The notes below the pieces were generated by a model. That model saw only the letters and a program-made list of their open reading frames with translations. It was not told where the DNA came from and did not search any database. From Myxosarcina sp. GI1 (GTDB taxonomy: Bacteria > Cyanobacteriota > Cyanobacteriia > Cyanobacteriales > Xenococcaceae): a DNA stretch of 64,000 bases. Positions 16,762 to 27,095 of this stretch are shown piece by piece (the stretch's first letter is position 1; each line of letters opens with the position of its first letter). The stretch is taken from NCBI RefSeq assembly GCF_000756305.1, contig NZ_JRFE01000024.1, positions 1 through 64,000 on the forward strand, given 5' to 3'. The translations under genes and the position numbers were made by a program.

Positions 16762-17115
16762 TAAATAGGATAGCAAAAAAATAGCCTTGTTATTTAATTT
16801 GGCTGTAGTGAATCAAAAATAAGACTACTTGATAGGTAGCAAAGAAATTTTTATCCTAATTTTTAGCTTGTTATGATAACAATCGAGCTAAAAAAGAGCG
16901 TCGATAAACTTTATAGTAATTAATGCCTAGTAAAAATGCTGCTAAAAAGACATCTAATTATTAACTTAGATTGCAACGTTTAGCAATTAGCGATCGATAA
17001 TTAAATTACTTAAATAAATTTGAATAAACGTATCGACAATTAAAAAGCTGCTGGTTTTCTAGCTAATAATTTAAATAGATTGAATTATTTTTTTGAGTTA
17101 ATTAGGAGCCTGACT
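16762..17115. other. Divergent AT-rich intergenic region
   Basis: The region separates pncB from the small ORF at 17116. It contains the 15-base palindrome TTGTTATGATAACAA at 16868-16882, of unknown role, and an AGGAG ribosome-binding site at 17104-17108 for the small ORF. Nothing else is recognisable. Confidence 0.5.
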
Positions 17116-17274
17116 ATGATTATTAAAATGCTAGAAAGTATTTTCCAATATATCGGCGAAGGTTTTGCTCGCATCTTTGGTCCTAGTAACGATGAATGCC
17201 CCTCAATTGGAGTACAGCCATTTTCTGGAGTAATCTATCATGCTAATTCTAAATTAGACTGGTTTGATTGGTAA
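17116..17274 (+). CDS. Small conserved-looking cyanobacterial protein (52 residues)
   Basis: The ATG at 17116 has an AGGAG ribosome-binding site 7 bases upstream, which selects this start over an earlier in-frame alternative. The product begins MIIKMLESIFQYIGEGFARI with an amphipathic helix, then an acidic middle, GVQPFSGVIYH and a Trp-rich end. I remember similar short proteins in other cyanobacteria but no function. The clear Shine-Dalgarno sequence and balanced composition make it likely to be translated. Confidence 0.6.
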   Translation: MIIKMLESIFQYIGEGFARIFGPSNDECPSIGVQPFSGVIYHANSKLDWFDW

Positions 17275-17543
17275 AATTTGCAGGCTTATCTCTATTAGCT
17301 AACTTCCTCTTTTCAAAATATCGAGTAAAGCTGTTTCATTCTTACTTTTAGTTGGGGCAATAATTTTTTAAAGCTCATACATTAAGCTTTTCCTAGAATG
17401 AAGTGGCTTTTTTTTGCTACTTAATATTTTTGCTACAGTAATTTCTAAAATTGCGATCGCAATAATTGTAGATTATAAAAATAGCTTAAACTGATTAGGT
17501 AAATATAAATACATTACCTATAGCTATTGCGATCGATTCAAAA

Positions 17544-19025
17544 ATGAATGGCAAAAATCCTAACGAAACAGATTTATCTAATACACGCTCTCATCGCCAG
17601 GTAGGTATTCTGACTACCTTGCGCCTGGGTTTGTTTAATATGGGACTGGGATTGATGGCAGTGTTGACACTAGCCGTACTCAATCGAGTAATGATTAGTG
17701 AGTTGGGAATTCCTGCCGCAATTACGGCAGGTGTTTTGTCACTGTCACTTTTCGTCGCACCTGCCAGAGTTTGGTTCGGACAGCTATCGGATACGCGACC
17801 GATATTTGGCAAGCATCGCACTAGCTATGTACTATTAGGAACTGCCGTTTTTGGTTTGGCGGTATTTTTGGCAGTGCAGACAGTATGGCAGCTAGGAACG
17901 GTAGTCAGAAACAATGATGGTTGGTTATGGAATACTCAGACTATTGGCTGGACGGCAGTTTTAGCTTTAATCCTGGCAGTTTACGGGCTAGCAGTTAGTT
18001 CGAGTTCGACTCCCTTTACGGCTTTATTAGTAGACATTTCAGAAGAGCAAAACCGCTCTAAACTAGTGGCAGTAGTATGGTCGATGTTGATGGTAGGTAT
18101 TGTCGTTGGTGGAGTTAGCGGTAGTGTAGTTTTCAAGCAAATTGAAGCCGAAGGTGTAGCAGGACAAATTCCCATAGAAGTTTTACGAACGCCAATTAAT
18201 TCTGTATTTAGTTTCGTACCATTTTTAGTTTTTACTCTGGCGGTAATTGCTACTTGGGGAGTCGAAAAAAAATACTCTCGCTTTAGTTATCGTTCCACTC
18301 CGAGCGATTCCCGAAGGCAGCGCGCAGAGAGCGATCGCGAAGATAAAGTTACTTTGAGCAGAGCAATAAGAATTTTGACCGCCAGTCGTCAAACGGGCAT
18401 CTTTTTTTCTTTTTTATGTTTGCTAACTATCAGCTTATTTATGCAGGAAGCTGTTTTAGAACCCTATGGCGGTGAAGTATTTGGTATGTCGATCGCCGAG
18501 ACTACTTTACTTAATTCCTATTGGGGTATTGGCATACTTATCGGCTATAGTCTAACTGGTTTTTTAATTGTGCCTCGTCTGGGTAAAAAGCTAAGTACCA
18601 AAGTTGGCTGTGGTTTAGTCGCGCTGTGCTTTATCTTAATTATTATCGCTGGCTTTACCCAACAGGCGATCGCCCTCAAAATTGCTCTACTTTTATTTGG
18701 TGCGACAACGGGAATAGCTACAGTAGGGGGTGTGAGTTTGATGCTCGATCTCACCGCAGCAGAGACGGCAGGAACTTTTATCGGCGCTTGGGGACTGGCA
18801 CAGGCAATATCTAGAGGTGCGGCTACTTTTCTTGGTGGTGTAGTCTTAGATGTTGGTAAAGAGATTTTTGCTACGCCTTTATTTGCATACAGTCTGGTTT
18901 TTGCTCTACAGGCTGTAGCCATGCTTGGCGCGATCGCCATTCTCAATCGAGTTAGCGTTAGAGAATTTCAAGAAACTACGGGAAAAGCAGTTGCGATTGT
19001 AATGGAAGGAGATTTGGATGGGTAA
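17544..19025 (+). CDS. PucC/BCH family MFS transporter
   Basis: This 493-residue protein has 12 predicted membrane helices and belongs to the BCH1/PucC branch of the major facilitator superfamily. The opening LRLGLFNMGLGLMAVLTLAVLNRVM, then AGVLSLSLFVAPARVWFGQLSD and GKHRTSYVLLG, match family patterns. PucC and LhaA help assemble light-harvesting complexes in purple bacteria; in cyanobacteria a role in chlorophyll or pigment-protein handling is inferred. The central cytoplasmic loop (about residues 250-270) is Ser/Arg rich and is encoded by a repeat-like insert. Confidence 0.85.
   Translation: MNGKNPNETDLSNTRSHRQVGILTTLRLGLFNMGLGLMAVLTLAVLNRVMISELGIPAAITAGVLSLSLFVAPARVWFGQLSDTRPIFGKHRTSYVLLGTAVFGLAVFLAVQTVWQLGTVVRNNDGWLWNTQTIGWTAVLALILAVYGLAVSSSSTPFTALLVDISEEQNRSKLVAVVWSMLMVGIVVGGVSGSVVFKQIEAEGVAGQIPIEVLRTPINSVFSFVPFLVFTLAVIATWGVEKKYSRFSYRSTPSDSRRQRAESDREDKVTLSRAIRILTASRQTGIFFSFLCLLTISLFMQEAVLEPYGGEVFGMSIAETTLLNSYWGIGILIGYSLTGFLIVPRLGKKLSTKVGCGLVALCFILIIIAGFTQQAIALKIALLLFGATTGIATVGGVSLMLDLTAAETAGTFIGAWGLAQAISRGAATFLGGVVLDVGKEIFATPLFAYSLVFALQAVAMLGAIAILNRVSVREFQETTGKAVAIVMEGDLDG
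18304..18338 (+). repeat. HIP1-ended repeat embedded in the PucC gene
   Basis: The segment starts GCGATTCCCGAAGGCAGCGC and ends GCGATCGC. It encodes the low-complexity Ser/Arg-rich loop between the two halves of the transporter. Its composition resembles mobile palindromic repeats of cyanobacterial intergenic DNA, and it keeps the frame open. Confidence 0.4.
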
Positions 19026-19139
19026 AGGATTTAATTAGCAAGTAGAAGATAGCAGATAGTAATTAAAAATTCGCTAATAGTACAATAGAAAAGAAAATAC
19101 AAAGAATGTCTAGAGATAGACTTTATAATAAAAAAAAGT

Positions 19140-20236
19140 GGTTCTTCAGTAAATAGTATGCTTAACTAACAGTTGAAATGCCAAGTTAACAAAACTCTAT
19201 CACGAAAGTTACTAAAATTTCTAAATCCGTATGCCGCTCGTTTTATGAGCTTTAATTTATTGTTAATTCCTTCCACGACTCCATTAGTTATTCTCTGGTC
19301 AAAGTAAGCAATTATTTCTCCTATCCATCTGGTAATTGTCTTTTGAGCTTTTGGATAATATTCTTGGGCTTCTTTTAACCAATCGCTAATTTTTAGTAAT
19401 CCTGTTAAACTATCTTGCTTTTGTTGCAAAATATCTCTAAATTTTTCTTTTAACTCGTGCATTTTTCCCAATGTCGGACAAACTATTTTAACTTCGTTTA
19501 ATTTCTCTTGTTGTCTCTCATTTAAATTATCTTCATTTCTGAGCAGCGCATATTTGCTTTTGCTTAGTCCCGATAAGATTTTCTGCTTCTTTTCCTTAGA
19601 TTTCTCTTTTTTTACTTCTCGTTTTTGAGCTTTTCTTTGCTCATCTAACTCCTCATTGACTTGTTTCATTACCTGAAATCTGTCTGCTACTATTTCGGCA
19701 TTCGGCATTAACTTTCTAACCAAACTTTTGTAAGGCTTCCATAAGTCTATGCTCACATATTCAATTAACTGAAGTACTTCTGTTCCCCACGAAGTTAGAA
19801 CGGACATAATTTTTTCTTGACTTCGCTCTGATAAAATATCGACTACCTTGCTTTTCTCTAAATCTACTAATACCGCACAATAATTGCCCTGTCCCTTCAC
19901 TAAGGCTATTTCGTCAATTCCTAATCTTTTTAACTTTGATGGTTTCTCTTGTTTTAGTTCTTGGGCTTTATCTTTAAGCATTGTTTCTATTTCTTCGGTC
20001 GAGACATCATTATTTTTAGCTACCGTCTTAATGTCATCTAACAGCTTGGTTTTTGATGAGGATGCCATTTTGTGTACCTATCAACTTAACTAACTATGAC
20101 TAAAGCAAGTTTATGTGATAAGTTATTGTGATTACAACCCATATATAACCAAGGTTTTACCTCGATATGTTCTTGGTTAGATTCCTGTTTTTTGGGTTAT
20201 CAACTAATTATTTGGCATATTTATAACTGAAGAACC
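19140..20236 (-). mobile_element. ISL3-family insertion sequence, probably defective
   Basis: The element is bounded by inverted repeats starting GGTTCTTCAGT, at 19140-19155 and (inverted) 20219-20236. The intervening 1.1 kb carries one transposase frame on the minus strand. No matching 8-base direct repeats flank it. About 170 bases between the right end and the transposase ATG hold no coherent N-terminal domain, so the element looks like a deletion derivative. Confidence 0.75.
19166..20068 (-). CDS. ISL3-family transposase lacking its N-terminal zinc-finger region
   Basis: The 300 residues match the C-terminal DDE catalytic part of ISL3 transposases: LGIDEIALVKGQGNYCAVLVDL (first Asp), VSIDLWKPYKSLVRKLMPNA, IVADRFQVMK (second Asp) and the end SNGVVEGINNK-like ITNGVVEGINNKLKLIKR with the catalytic Glu. 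Full-length ISL3 proteins of about 400 residues begin with a zinc-finger and helix-turn-helix domain, which are absent here. The protein could still bind DNA poorly, so transposition is unlikely without a complete copy elsewhere. Confidence 0.85.
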   Translation of the reverse strand: MASSSKTKLLDDIKTVAKNNDVSTEEIETMLKDKAQELKQEKPSKLKRLGIDEIALVKGQGNYCAVLVDLEKSKVVDILSERSQEKIMSVLTSWGTEVLQLIEYVSIDLWKPYKSLVRKLMPNAEIVADRFQVMKQVNEELDEQRKAQKREVKKEKSKEKKQKILSGLSKSKYALLRNEDNLNERQQEKLNEVKIVCPTLGKMHELKEKFRDILQQKQDSLTGLLKISDWLKEAQEYYPKAQKTITRWIGEIIAYFDQRITNGVVEGINNKLKLIKRAAYGFRNFSNFRDRVLLTWHFNC

Positions 20237-20263
20237 AAACCTTTTTGTTGGCAAAATACAAGA

Positions 20264-20299
20264 AAAAATAGGGAAGTTTTGGCGAGCTTCCCTATTTTT
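20264..20299. terminator. Intrinsic terminator for ahcY (bidirectional)
   Basis: A 13-base stem AAAAATAGGGAAG pairs with CTTCCCTATTTTT across a short loop. Runs of A and T on both sides make it usable in both directions. It lies 22 bases beyond the ahcY stop on the minus strand. Confidence 0.85.
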
Positions 20300-20321
20300 G
20301 AATAAATCTAATTAAACTACC

Positions 20322-21875
<1,554 letters not shown>

Positions 21876-21914
21876 GGTTCTCCTATTGCCGAGGTTTCCT
21901 CAGCAATCCGAACC
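21876..21914 (+). promoter_or_regulatory. Structured 5' leader hairpin before the psb35-like gene
   Basis: GGTTC (21876-21880) pairs with GAACC (21910-21914). Inside it, ATTGC (21885-21889) pairs with GCAAT (21903-21907), and GAGG pairs with CCTC around a TTT loop. The three stacked helices form one long arm about 85 bases before the psb35-like ATG. It could be part of a leader RNA or a small RNA; I recognise no known riboswitch. Confidence 0.5.
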
Positions 21915-21998
21915 ACTAAGAGCGAGAAAAAAGATCGCGTGAACGGGAGGACGGTAAGTTAAAATCTAAGACTAGCAAGATAAATAAGGAAAATAAAT

Positions 21999-22187
21999 AT
22001 GATGAACTTACTTTTAACTGCCGCCACTCAAGAAATGCATTTCCCTTATGCTGCAACTGCGGCATTAGTCGTGGGTTTTATTGCTGCGGTGACTATTGGT
22101 TCGATCGCCTGGTACAATTCAAAACGCCCTGCTGGCTGGGAAGACAAAGAGCGTCCCGATGTAGTTCCCGATATCGATAAAAAATAA
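21999..22187 (+). CDS. psb35: Photosystem II Psb35-like small membrane protein
   Basis: The 62-residue protein has one membrane helix (about 18-38) and then IAWYNSKRPAGWEDKERPDV, a pattern I recall from cyanobacterial Psb35, an accessory photosystem II protein. Psb35 is reported to stabilise or assist assembly of the complex in Synechocystis. A ribosome-binding AAGGA lies 9-13 bases upstream. The gene stands alone between ahcY and a regulator-like gene and has a long structured leader. The alternative is an unnamed conserved thylakoid peptide. Confidence 0.7.
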   Translation: MMNLLLTAATQEMHFPYAATAALVVGFIAAVTIGSIAWYNSKRPAGWEDKERPDVVPDIDKK

Positions 22188-22257
22188 TAGATTCTAGCGA
22201 TTTGTCATTACGATGATAGATCGCATTTCATCACTAGCTTCGGTTTACAAACAAATC

Positions 22258-23940
22258 TCACTCAATTCCTACAAAGCCTGCCTGTCTAATCAAATTTTGT
22301 CCTGACTGAGAACGCAGCAGTTCGATCATGGCGATACCAATTTGCTCTTCTCTTTCGCCATTATGTTTAACCACGAGATAGAGACGACGGGTAAGAGGAT
22401 AGGTGCCAGCAGCAAAAGCTTCCAAGTTGACGCGATCGCGAAGCTGAGGACATTGCTGGGAGAAGGAACTATCCTCTCGCGTAGAATCGCCAAAACCTTC
22501 ATAGGGAGCGATCGATAGTCTTTCACTTAGCTTTAGCGGTAATGTTTTTACACTACACTGTGGGACTACTTCCGATGCTGAAGTAAAATAAATTCCGCCA
22601 GCAGTATTTTGTAACTGACGTAAAGCATCGGTAGTAGAATAAACGTACTCAACTCGTTCCCCAAAGTTTTTGCCATTCAAAATAGTTTGTCGCCAAAATT
22701 GTGCCGTAGCCGAATATTCTGGCGAACGAGTAAAAGAAACAATTTTGAGATTTTGACCTCCTAATTGACTCCAGTTATCTACCTCACTCAAATAAATTTG
22801 CTGTAGCTGTCTCAGACTGAGAGCGGTAACAGACAAAGCAGGATTGACAGCAACCGCAATACCATCAATAGCTATAGGATGTTGAGTAATAGAAAATCCT
22901 CTTGCTTCTGCCATAGCATATTCTTCTGGCTTGAGAGGGCGAGAAATGTAAGTAAAATCAAGCTCTCCATCTAACAATAAGTCAACAGCAATTTCCGAAC
23001 CAGGACTTCCAGACAAAACATCAACATACCGTAAGTCAAGTTCGGGATAAATACTTTCCAGTTTTGGTTCTAATAGTCCGAAAATAGGTGCCCAGGCAGT
23101 ACTGCCGTTGTGATTGAAAATTCCTTCTGGTACGGAATCAACATCTTCAAAAGTATTAGCCTGGGTCAGTTCTCTAGCCTCATCCACTGCCATCTGGTTT
23201 TCAGAGTAAAATACAGGTTGCCTCCACCGCCAAATCAAAGCCATAGCTAGTAAGCCAAACATCCCCAAAGCCATAGCCATCCAAAACAGCGATAAAGATT
23301 TTGTTGAAGCTGCTATTGGTAGAGAGGTTGTAGCTACAGTCGAGCCTAACTGACGATCTAGCAGTAAAGGATTAGAATCGCTTGCTAATAATTCTTCTTC
23401 TCCTAAATGCTCTCCAGCTTCTGGGGAAGATAATTTTAACAGTGCTTGTTCCTCATCATTAGATGAAGCAGTTACTTCTTGACAGCAAGATAGTAAGGCT
23501 GGAACTAAAGCTGCCTCTTGTAAAGGCGGACAGTCCAAAATTTTCAGAACGCGTCCTGCTGCATAAATGGTATTAGAAAGCAAATTTTGGGGTTGAAACC
23601 CTGGCAAAAGCTCGTCTGCTCCTTGATGAATTGCCCAACGCCTTTCGATAGGAGAGATACTTCTTTGTGAGTTGCTGGTTAAAACAATCTTTAACTGAGG
23701 ATAGTAGCGGCGACACCAGCGACAGAGATCGTAAGGATTGCGAATTTCTAAATCGGTAAGTAGAAGATCGGGAAGATCGAGTTTTGCTTTTTGAATTTCT
23801 TCTAAAATTTCAGCTACGTGAGCGTCAGATAGTCCTCCGATTACAGAAATATTTTGAGAGCTAAGTGCAGACCGCCAAACTTTGGCTTGAAATCTAGTAT
23901 CTAGCAACATTAAAACAGTTTTTTGGTAAGTAATCATCAA
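22258..23940 (-). CDS. Degenerate receiver-TM-PstS-like binding protein fusion
   Basis: The 560 residues form three parts. Residues 1-130 resemble a response-regulator receiver, with Asp63 in LLLTDLEIR, but only one acidic residue (Asp14) at the N-terminal pocket and no conserved Lys, so it is probably a pseudo-receiver. Residues 216-237 form one membrane helix. Residues 265-555 match the PstS-like phosphate-binding fold, including IFNHNGSTAWAP, GSPGSEIAVDLL and DGIAVAVNP. The topology puts the binding domain outside and the receiver inside. A solute-sensing signal role is inferred. Confidence 0.75.
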   Translation of the reverse strand: MMITYQKTVLMLLDTRFQAKVWRSALSSQNISVIGGLSDAHVAEILEEIQKAKLDLPDLLLTDLEIRNPYDLCRWCRRYYPQLKIVLTSNSQRSISPIERRWAIHQGADELLPGFQPQNLLSNTIYAAGRVLKILDCPPLQEAALVPALLSCCQEVTASSNDEEQALLKLSSPEAGEHLGEEELLASDSNPLLLDRQLGSTVATTSLPIAASTKSLSLFWMAMALGMFGLLAMALIWRWRQPVFYSENQMAVDEARELTQANTFEDVDSVPEGIFNHNGSTAWAPIFGLLEPKLESIYPELDLRYVDVLSGSPGSEIAVDLLLDGELDFTYISRPLKPEEYAMAEARGFSITQHPIAIDGIAVAVNPALSVTALSLRQLQQIYLSEVDNWSQLGGQNLKIVSFTRSPEYSATAQFWRQTILNGKNFGERVEYVYSTTDALRQLQNTAGGIYFTSASEVVPQCSVKTLPLKLSERLSIAPYEGFGDSTREDSSFSQQCPQLRDRVNLEAFAAGTYPLTRRLYLVVKHNGEREEQIGIAMIELLRSQSGQNLIRQAGFVGIE

Positions 23941-24372
23941 ACGAATAGTTCGGGTAATTAGAATAATTTGAGTTTCAATAGTCGTAGCGAGAATTTAAAC
24001 AAAGTTCTGTCAACCTCAAAATAAGACATTAATAAAAATGAGTCAAAACAATTTAAAATAGCTTTTTTAGCTAAAAACGCGGGTTTTTAATTATAGTTGT
24101 CAAACTTAAAATAAGCTAAATTTGAAAAGTTTTCCTAAAAAAACAATAATTAAAATTGTCTAATAATAATAAACATACGACTATTGTTAACAAGCAATTG
24201 TCTTTGAACTGAACATGACCTAGAGGGTGCGACAATTAGTAAGCGAATGCTAGTTTATCAGACAAACTAAAAAAATTAGCGATTTTTTCTTTCTTTCCTG
24301 CAAGTTTGAATAATTTAACTGCTTAAATTTAAAGTATATAGTTAAGATTGAAAACAAAAATAGCGGTATTTA
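23941..24372. other. Divergent intergenic region
   Basis: These 432 bases separate the receiver fusion from the amine oxidase gene and must hold the promoters of both. The sequence is AT-rich. I see no gene, RNA-like fold or repeat. Confidence 0.45.
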
Positions 24373-25659
24373 TTGGTTTTGTTAGATTGCCAAGTTATTG
24401 TTATTGGTGCTGGTATCGCAGGTTTGAGTGCTGCTAGTTATCTTCAGCAACAAGGATTAAAAGTTGTTGTTTTAGAAGCTCGTCAGCGTCTGGGAGGACG
24501 GATTCATACTACTATCGATCGCTGGTCGATACCAATAGATCTTGGGGCATCCTGGATTCATGGAACTGAAGGCAATCCGATTAAAAAGTTGGCAACAGAC
24601 TTTAAAATTGCCACAGCAGTTACCGACTACGACAGTATCGATATATTTGACTATAAAGGTCAGCCCTTTAGCGAATTTAAATGGCATAAATATGCCAAAA
24701 TTTGGCGACGAGCGGTAAAAGGCGCTCGTAAAAACTGGCATGAGGATGGGTGTTTGCAAACCGTAATAGATGAAATGCTAGCTAGCAAGTCTCTATCTGC
24801 AAGCCAAATAAGGCAGTTGAATTACTTTATCAATACTGAAATCGAACATGAATATGGTGCCGATCTTAGCGAACTGTCAGCTTTTAAATGGGATCGCGAT
24901 CGCGAATTTTCGGGAGATGATGTTTTCTTTCCTGGTGGTTACACTCAAATAATCGATATTTTGGCAGCAGGTTTAGAAATTAAATTAGAGCATCGAGTCG
25001 AGCGCGTAAGTTACGATTCTCATCGAGTTACGGTATCTACCGATTGTAAAGAATTTACAGCCGCCAAAGCTATCGTTACTTTACCTCTGGGGGTGCTAAA
25101 AAAGCAGACGGTAACTTTTTCGCCACCATTACCAATAGCCAAACAAAAAGCGATCGCATTACTAGGTGTGGGAATCTTAAATAAGACTTACCTGCATTTT
25201 CCCCATGCTTTCTGGTCGGATCGCAGCGATTTAATCGGCTACATTGGCAAACGCAAGGGAGAATGGATGGAATTTGTCAATATCTACAAATATACTGGCG
25301 TTCCCGTATTGCTAGGATACAATGCAGGTCGCTACGGAAGCTATCTTGAAACCCTGAGCGATGATGAAATAGTTGCCTCGATGATGGCAGTGCTGCAAAC
25401 AATTTACGATCGTCAGATACCACAACCAACAGACTATCAAATTACTCGTTGGGAAAGCGATCGTTATGCCTGTGGTGCTTATTCGTTTATGACTCCGGGT
25501 GCAACGGGTAAGACTATTAAAGATTTAGCCAAACCTATAAATAACTGTCTTTTTTTTGCTGGTGAAGCTACCAGTTTACACTATCCCGCTACAGTTCACG
25601 GTGCTTATTTATCGGGAATTAAAGCAGCCAGATCGATTTTAAAATCAACAACAGATTAA
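24373..25659 (+). CDS. FAD-dependent amine oxidase (flavin monoamine oxidase family)
   Basis: The 428-residue flavoprotein has the FAD-binding VIVIGAGIAGLSAA followed by LEARQRLGGRI near residues 8-45, the LGASWIHG segment, and a C-terminal FFAGEATSLHYPATVHGAYL motif that contacts the flavin. This places it with monoamine/polyamine oxidases. The substrate is not predictable. An in-frame TAG lies 12 bases before the TTG at 24373, so the start must be TTG. It converges on the GHL10 gene, whose stop is 8 bases away. Confidence 0.88.
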   Translation: MVLLDCQVIVIGAGIAGLSAASYLQQQGLKVVVLEARQRLGGRIHTTIDRWSIPIDLGASWIHGTEGNPIKKLATDFKIATAVTDYDSIDIFDYKGQPFSEFKWHKYAKIWRRAVKGARKNWHEDGCLQTVIDEMLASKSLSASQIRQLNYFINTEIEHEYGADLSELSAFKWDRDREFSGDDVFFPGGYTQIIDILAAGLEIKLEHRVERVSYDSHRVTVSTDCKEFTAAKAIVTLPLGVLKKQTVTFSPPLPIAKQKAIALLGVGILNKTYLHFPHAFWSDRSDLIGYIGKRKGEWMEFVNIYKYTGVPVLLGYNAGRYGSYLETLSDDEIVASMMAVLQTIYDRQIPQPTDYQITRWESDRYACGAYSFMTPGATGKTIKDLAKPINNCLFFAGEATSLHYPATVHGAYLSGIKAARSILKSTTD

Positions 25660-25667
25660 AAAGTTTT

Positions 25668-26753
25668 TTAGTTGAATATATCTCTGTACTCTTTCAAACC
25701 TTCATAGTGAAAAAACACCGTGCCGCTAAAATTACTGTGGCGATTTAGTTCGATACATTTAAGAAGATCTTTAGCAGCTAATGCCTTACCGTTGGCAGTA
25801 AAAGCAATCCCTGGAGCAAATTTAGTTAATAAATTATTATCTACGGTTTTAACAATTTTGTTTACTTCCTGACGATAGCTAGAGTAGCTAGAGCGATAGA
25901 TTTGCGGATGAATTAGATCGACAATGCCTCTTTCTAGCCATGTTTGACTATCTTGTAATAAATTTTGCAGGCAAAAAGGATATACGGCAGGAGATAGAGA
26001 AACGATCGCTTCTGGCTTTATTTGTTTTACCTGTCGATACAATTTGGCTAAAAAGTTTGTCAATAAATTAGCTCGCCATTGCACCCATTGTTGCTGTTTG
26101 GGGTTACTAGATGGCTGTTTTCCCGTTTCTTTTCTATACTTCGTTACTGTTTCTCGATCGTAACCTGCGGCTATAGGCATAGCGGGAAAGCGATCGCATC
26201 CTTGAATTCCTGCTACGTCGTATTTATCTACTACTTCTAAAACTAGCTCTAGCATAAACTGCTGCACTTGGGGGTTCAAACCATTCATCCAGGTAAGGCT
26301 TCCGTGTCTAACAGTGCTGCCATCTGGCGCAATCGCTTTCCAATCAGGTTTTTGTTTTAAAATATGCCCGCCACTCAATAAGTGGGAAGCTGCAAAACCG
26401 TATTCAAACCAGGGAATAACCGCAATATTATGTTGTTTGGCTTCAACAATTATTTCCTTTAGAGGATCGCGCTGTTGCTGTTTGTAAAAAGGATCGAGAA
26501 GAGGAAAATCATAGCTAGCCATTACCTGAGAGGGGAACAGAGTATAACCGCGATTCCAAACTACAGGAAATACAAAATTAAAACCCGTAGCGGCTAAAAA
26601 TTTCATTGCCTCAGCAATATTATCCTTCGACTCCAAAACTTGACTATGAGGACGGTTGGCAATCCAAGCCCCACGTATTTCTGCTAACGATTGAAGTTCT
26701 ATTTGTATCGTCTCCTTTTCTTGACAGTAACTTTTGGAATGGCTGTAACTCAA
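25668..26753 (-). CDS. GHL10-type glycoside hydrolase-like protein (DUF187)
   Basis: The 361 residues fit the GHL10/YngK family of TIM-barrel glycoside hydrolases. Features are NFVFPVVWNRGYTLFPS, then IAVIPWFEYGFA, LTWMNGLNPQVQ and VAGIQGCDRFP, the last three carrying conserved catalytic-site residues. No signal peptide is visible. The start is doubtful: an in-frame TGA precedes the TTG at 26753, and an AGGAG site further in is followed by no standard start codon. It may act on cell-wall or surface glycans. Confidence 0.78.
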   Translation of the reverse strand: MSYSHSKSYCQEKETIQIELQSLAEIRGAWIANRPHSQVLESKDNIAEAMKFLAATGFNFVFPVVWNRGYTLFPSQVMASYDFPLLDPFYKQQQRDPLKEIIVEAKQHNIAVIPWFEYGFAASHLLSGGHILKQKPDWKAIAPDGSTVRHGSLTWMNGLNPQVQQFMLELVLEVVDKYDVAGIQGCDRFPAMPIAAGYDRETVTKYRKETGKQPSSNPKQQQWVQWRANLLTNFLAKLYRQVKQIKPEAIVSLSPAVYPFCLQNLLQDSQTWLERGIVDLIHPQIYRSSYSSYRQEVNKIVKTVDNNLLTKFAPGIAFTANGKALAAKDLLKCIELNRHSNFSGTVFFHYEGLKEYRDIFN

Positions 26754-27095
26754 TCATCTCATAAGTAGGTAGATAAAGTAATTTATAAAACTTGACGATC
26801 GAGCGGTCTTCCTCTTGTCTATCCCCTTTTTTTATTGTCTCTATTACATTTTTTAGTGCCAATGTTTATTCCATATAGAATTAATTGTCTACTTTTTTTG
26901 TAGCAATAATAAATACAAGTAATAAAATATTTTTTTAATTATCCCATCATATTTACGGCTTCAATAAACTGCTCATTAAAGCAACATCTAATTTTGGTTT
27001 ATCGAAAAGTAAACTTTAATTTTAATTTGAAAGCATACGCAACTAAAGTTGCTTTATAAAAGTCAAATATTTTTATAGCGATCGGAGAAATTATT

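Noticed and set aside
19132-20244. 8-base target duplication around the ISL3-like element
   Set aside because: The flanking bases do not match.
21915-21998. Glutamine riboswitch (glnA motif) before the Psb35-like gene because of GGACGG
   Set aside because: The rest of the conserved sequence is absent.
26644-26862. 72-codon frame over the start of the GHL10-type gene, possibly fused by frameshift
   Set aside because: Its product resembles nothing and no typical slippage site is seen.
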